The notes under the pieces: generated by a model
What the model saw: only the letters and a program-made list of their open reading frames with translations
Database searches by the model: none
What the model was told of the DNA's origin: nothing
Shown here: positions 61,438 through 64,000 of the stretch, one piece after another
Position numbering within the stretch: position 1 is the stretch's first letter
Layout of the letters: every line of letters starts with the position of its first letter
Position numbers and translations under genes: made by a program
From: Nitzschia sp. DOCU1
Taxonomy: Eukaryota; Bacillariophyta; Bacillariophyceae; Bacillariales; Bacillariaceae
DNA: 64,000 bases
Reading direction: 5' to 3'
Assembly (NCBI GenBank): GCA_951394045.1
Contig: OX595988.1
Span: 2,433,352 to 2,497,351 of the forward strand

Positions 61438-61865
61438 GGTTTCTTTTCGGTTCCTTCGACTGTTTCTATTCTGGTTGATACAACTGAAATGAATGACGGG
61501 AAGGAAGAAAGCGTTTGTGTCAAACTGGGACCTGTTTTTGTGGCGACGAAGCGAGTTTCAAAAACAGTTCATGTGCATCCATCACGGAACAAAATGAGAC
61601 TTTCCGTTTCTTTTTTATGTCAAGTGGGTCGTCGGGCTTGCCTATATTTGTACGAATGTTAAATACATAAGAAGTACTTCTTCCCCGTACAAAAAGTACG
61701 TGCCGATGCTTGCGTACATACCTTCAACGAGCATGCAGAAACCTCTCGTCTCCAAAGATCCAAAAGATCGCAATCGCCATTGTAATGGTGGTCGAGCCAT
61801 CACTGTCGTTACTTCGGCAACTCTCATCAGCATTTGCCATGACGTGAAATCGTCCTGTCGACTAT
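61438..61865. promoter_or_regulatory. Divergent promoter region (MYB gene / 2H phosphoesterase)
   Basis: 428 bp between two head-to-head start codons. No named motif is claimed. Confidence 0.4.
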
Positions 61866-62945
61866 ATGTTTGTCCAAAGAGCCATCCGCAAATTTTGGAT
61901 CGTATCGGTTTCACTCAAAACTGCAAGCTCCTTCGCTGGACACGGCCGCCTTCCAAGGCATGGCATGTCGTCGTCGTGGGAAGCGAACAACGGTAGTGGT
62001 GCAGAAATTGCAAGCCGAGAATCTTACACGAGTTTGGCACACCATCAGCATGACAACGATGTAAATCAGAAACGAAAAAGACCGAGACGGCCGAATCGAC
62101 CAGGGCTGAATTCTTATCTCAAAGTGCTTTTGGACGACCAGACACTGGATTTCCTCCATCAACTGTCTTTGGGCGTCCGAGACAAGATTCATGAAGCCAA
62201 TAATCAATTGCAAGCACCTTTGAACGAGGAAGCGAAAGTAGACGCTGGGTTACCAGGCGATTCTCTTTCGTCCGAAAGCGTCTCAAACCCCGAAGCCGTT
62301 CAATCCAAGAAATTGCTGTCATATCGACCGAGACCAAGAGAATCGCTGCATTTGACACTTTTCTTTGGAGGAGAAACGATTTGTGCCCTTCCCGAGGATG
62401 AGCTCCGAAACTGGCATTCGCGAGTAGAGGAGCGCCTCAGACGATCCGGTTTTGTGCTTGAGGGAGCAGATATGAACGAAATCCCCGATTCTGCCGATCT
62501 CAAATTGGATTTCACCGTCAGAGGTCTACGAGTGTTTCCTCCTCAACGCAACAGCCTAGTCGTTGCCATTCTGGAAGCTGAAGCCGAGTGGAATTCCATC
62601 TATAGTGACTTGCGATCAATCGCAAGTGACGACACTTGTTCGCCAGAGTTGTCCAGGGCCATGGAGTACGATACAAAGGACAAGTGGATTGCTCATGTGA
62701 CTCTTGGGAATTTGGGAGGTGGAACAAAGGTCGAACGGAAGGATTTGGATGCAGCTGTACTCCAACAAGTCTTTGATGCGGCCACATTGTCCACACAAGC
62801 TCATGTCTCTGTAAAGACATTGGGCATAACCATGGGAGGGCCCGTTCCAGATCAAGTCTCACTAGACTGGAATTTCATTCTTCGGAGACAAGAGTGGCCG
62901 TCTCCCGAGAATTCACGGACAGCAACAGGTGCAGATGAGTGCTAA
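61866..62945 (+). CDS. 2H phosphoesterase (LigT / AKAP7-like) superfamily protein
   Basis: 359 residues. The two His-x-Thr-x motifs that define the fold are ESLHLTLFFGG (near 160) and KWIAHVTLGNLGG (near 275). A stretch between them (LDFTVRGLRVFPPQRNSLVV) matches the family's central strand. The superfamily includes RNA 2',3'-cyclic phosphodiesterases and AKAP7-type 2',5'-oligoadenylate hydrolases; substrate unknown. The first ATG gives a basic, Arg/Lys/Ser-rich N-terminus (MFVQRAIRKFWIVSVSLK) that could be a mitochondrial presequence; a later ATG at 61965 would remove it. It converges with the next gene, 24 bp between stop codons. Confidence 0.85.
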   Translation: MFVQRAIRKFWIVSVSLKTASSFAGHGRLPRHGMSSSWEANNGSGAEIASRESYTSLAHHQHDNDVNQKRKRPRRPNRPGLNSYLKVLLDDQTLDFLHQLSLGVRDKIHEANNQLQAPLNEEAKVDAGLPGDSLSSESVSNPEAVQSKKLLSYRPRPRESLHLTLFFGGETICALPEDELRNWHSRVEERLRRSGFVLEGADMNEIPDSADLKLDFTVRGLRVFPPQRNSLVVAILEAEAEWNSIYSDLRSIASDDTCSPELSRAMEYDTKDKWIAHVTLGNLGGGTKVERKDLDAAVLQQVFDAATLSTQAHVSVKTLGITMGGPVPDQVSLDWNFILRRQEWPSPENSRTATGADEC

Positions 62946-62969
62946 TCCATTAGAACAATAGGATTACCG

Positions 62970-64000
62970 CTAGCGATTTATTATCCTATTTAACCACGAA
63001 TACTTCCATAGCATTGTCAGTGTGCCCTCCTTTGCCGTATCGTTTTCGATGGATTCTTCCACTGTCACGACATCATTTAGTTGCCCCGCTTTTGTTGACT
63101 CTGGCTCTCCGCTGCCCTCAGCGTCTACAGAGACCTCGTCTTCCTGCCCATCTTCTGGTGACTCTGACTCTTCACTGGCCTCAATGCTTACCGAAGTCTC
63201 TATCCCTGCATCTTTTCCTTCATCTTCTTCTTTTCCTTCGCCAGGGGCCTCCAATTCGCCATCGGTCACGCTCGTCGCCGTCGTTGCTTCCGAACTTTCG
63301 TCGCCCTGGGTGGCATTCCTTTCGGGGGACTCTGATTCGGCAACACTCTCAACCACCTCTGCTTCTTGAGCAGGCGGTGCTGCTTCATCGGTGCTTGCCT
63401 CCAACTCGGTAACATTCTCAACCACCTCTGCTTCTGGAGCAGGCGGTGTTGCGTCATCAGTGCTTGCCTCCAACTCGGTAACATTCTTCGCCACCTCTGC
63501 TACTTTTTGAGCAGATGGTGCTGCGTCATCGCTGGTTGCATCCAACTCGATAGACTCTTCCGACAACGGCGTCGTTGTCTCTGAGATCTCTTTGTCTTCA
63601 GTCTGTTTTTCACCGGAGGGCTCAGATTCAGTACAATTCTCAACCAAATCTCGGATTTCTTCCTTGTCAGCATCCATGGCCACCATACTCGCCTCACTTT
63701 CCGTCGTGCCTTGTACCAGAGTTTTTTCTTCAGCGCTTTGCCTTTCCTCCTTTATTTCATTATCGGATGACGCGTCGTGATCTTCGACTCCAACCTTTGT
63801 TCTTCTGTTCGATGCGCCGGTCGCAAACCTCCATAGCTTTGCCAGGGTGCCTTCCTTCGCCGTCTCGCTTTCGATGGATTCTTGCTTTGGTGACTCTGGT
63901 ACTCCGATGCCCTCAGTGTCGACAGAGGCCTCATCTTCCTGCCCATCCTCCGGTGACTCTGACTCTTCACTGGCCTTGGCGCTTACCGAAGTCTCTACCC
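62970..64000 (-). CDS. Acidic Glu/Ser/Thr repeat protein, 5' end beyond the window
   Basis: The frame is open from 62970 to the window edge (at least 343 codons) with no upstream stop, so it is 5'-truncated by the window, not a pseudogene. It is dominated by Glu, Ser, Thr, Ala, Pro and Asp. Two nested repeats: a unit of 23-24 residues (N-V-T-E-L-E-A-S-T-D-D/E-A-x-P-P-A-x-E-A-E) repeated about three times, and a longer unit seen twice. The long unit has ETSVS...ASEESESPEDGQED near 63205-63130 and again near 63990-63920, and each copy runs on to T-A-K-E-G-T-L-x-x-L-W. No domain is recognised. The protein is likely disordered. The short ORF starting at 63686 is an internal part of this frame. 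Confidence 0.6.
   Translation of the reverse strand, partial: VETSVSAKASEESESPEDGQEDEASVDTEGIGVPESPKQESIESETAKEGTLAKLWRFATGASNRRTKVGVEDHDASSDNEIKEERQSAEEKTLVQGTTESEASMVAMDADKEEIRDLVENCTESEPSGEKQTEDKEISETTTPLSEESIELDATSDDAAPSAQKVAEVAKNVTELEASTDDATPPAPEAEVVENVTELEASTDEAAPPAQEAEVVESVAESESPERNATQGDESSEATTATSVTDGELEAPGEGKEEDEGKDAGIETSVSIEASEESESPEDGQEDEVSVDAEGSGEPESTKAGQLNDVVTVEESIENDTAKEGTLTMLWKYSWLNRIINR
63368..63580 (-). repeat. In-gene tandem repeat of 69-72 bp
   Basis: Copies begin with GAGCAGG/A(C/T)GG at 63368, 63437 and 63509 on the + strand. They code for 23- and 24-residue units of the acidic protein, and the spacing is always a multiple of three. Copies differ by scattered substitutions. 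Confidence 0.75.

Noticed and set aside
1..64000. CRISPR array, bacterial operons or prophage
   Set aside because: No regular direct repeats with spacers; genes have eukaryotic introns and targeting signals.

Overview
The window is nuclear DNA of a photosynthetic stramenopile, most probably a diatom. The clues are short GT-AG introns (62-307 bp) in otherwise intron-poor genes, tight gene packing (about one gene per 2.5-3 kb, convergent neighbours as close as 24-52 bp), and signal peptides ending in A-F motifs (AAAF^AP, ANAF^T) typical of plastid import through a secondary red plastid. A small protein of the 'LGDNP' type, which I associate with diatoms, also fits. No rRNA, tRNA, CRISPR array or bacterial operon was seen.

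Layout. 0-12 kb: a GT25-like glycosyltransferase, a WD40 protein with an acidic N-terminus, a two-exon thylakoid-type membrane protein, an LRR protein head-to-head with two-exon SEC61 alpha, and a ketopantoate reductase. 12-21 kb: a four-exon class C (GABA-B-like) GPCR, a TANGO2 family protein, the LGDNP protein and an F-box/ankyrin protein. 21-30 kb: a photolyase/cryptochrome with an N-terminal methylenetetrahydrofolate-reductase-like domain, then a five-exon TPR-PDZ-ankyrin-FYVE-like-R-SNARE protein of 1567 residues. 30-47.5 kb: a plastid rubredoxin, an SLC35F-type transporter, cyclin H, a DUF3754 protein, a RUS (DUF647) protein and a very large PA200/Blm10 proteasome activator. About 47.9-55.75 kb: a non-LTR retrotransposon with two long ORFs and a restriction-like endonuclease, inserted just upstream of the PA200 gene. 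56-64 kb: a sulfotransferase, a coiled-coil/MORN-like protein, ARV1, a three-repeat MYB factor, a 2H phosphoesterase and a truncated acidic repeat protein running off the edge.

This is ordinary eukaryotic neighbourhood rather than one pathway. Themes recur, however: secretory and endosomal traffic (SEC61, TANGO2, ARV1, SLC35F, the FYVE-like/SNARE protein, GT25, sulfotransferase), plastid biogenesis (rubredoxin, the small thylakoid protein), light and stress (photolyase fusion, RUS), and cell cycle and proteostasis (cyclin H, PA200, F-box). Several genes are visible only after splicing by eye: SEC61 alpha, the small thylakoid protein, the GPCR, cyclin H and the multidomain protein. Their exon boundaries were checked for reading-frame phase. 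The most interesting objects are the MTHFR-like/photolyase fusion, the FYVE-like/R-SNARE multidomain protein, and the retroelement whose second ORF lies in the -1 frame without a start codon.
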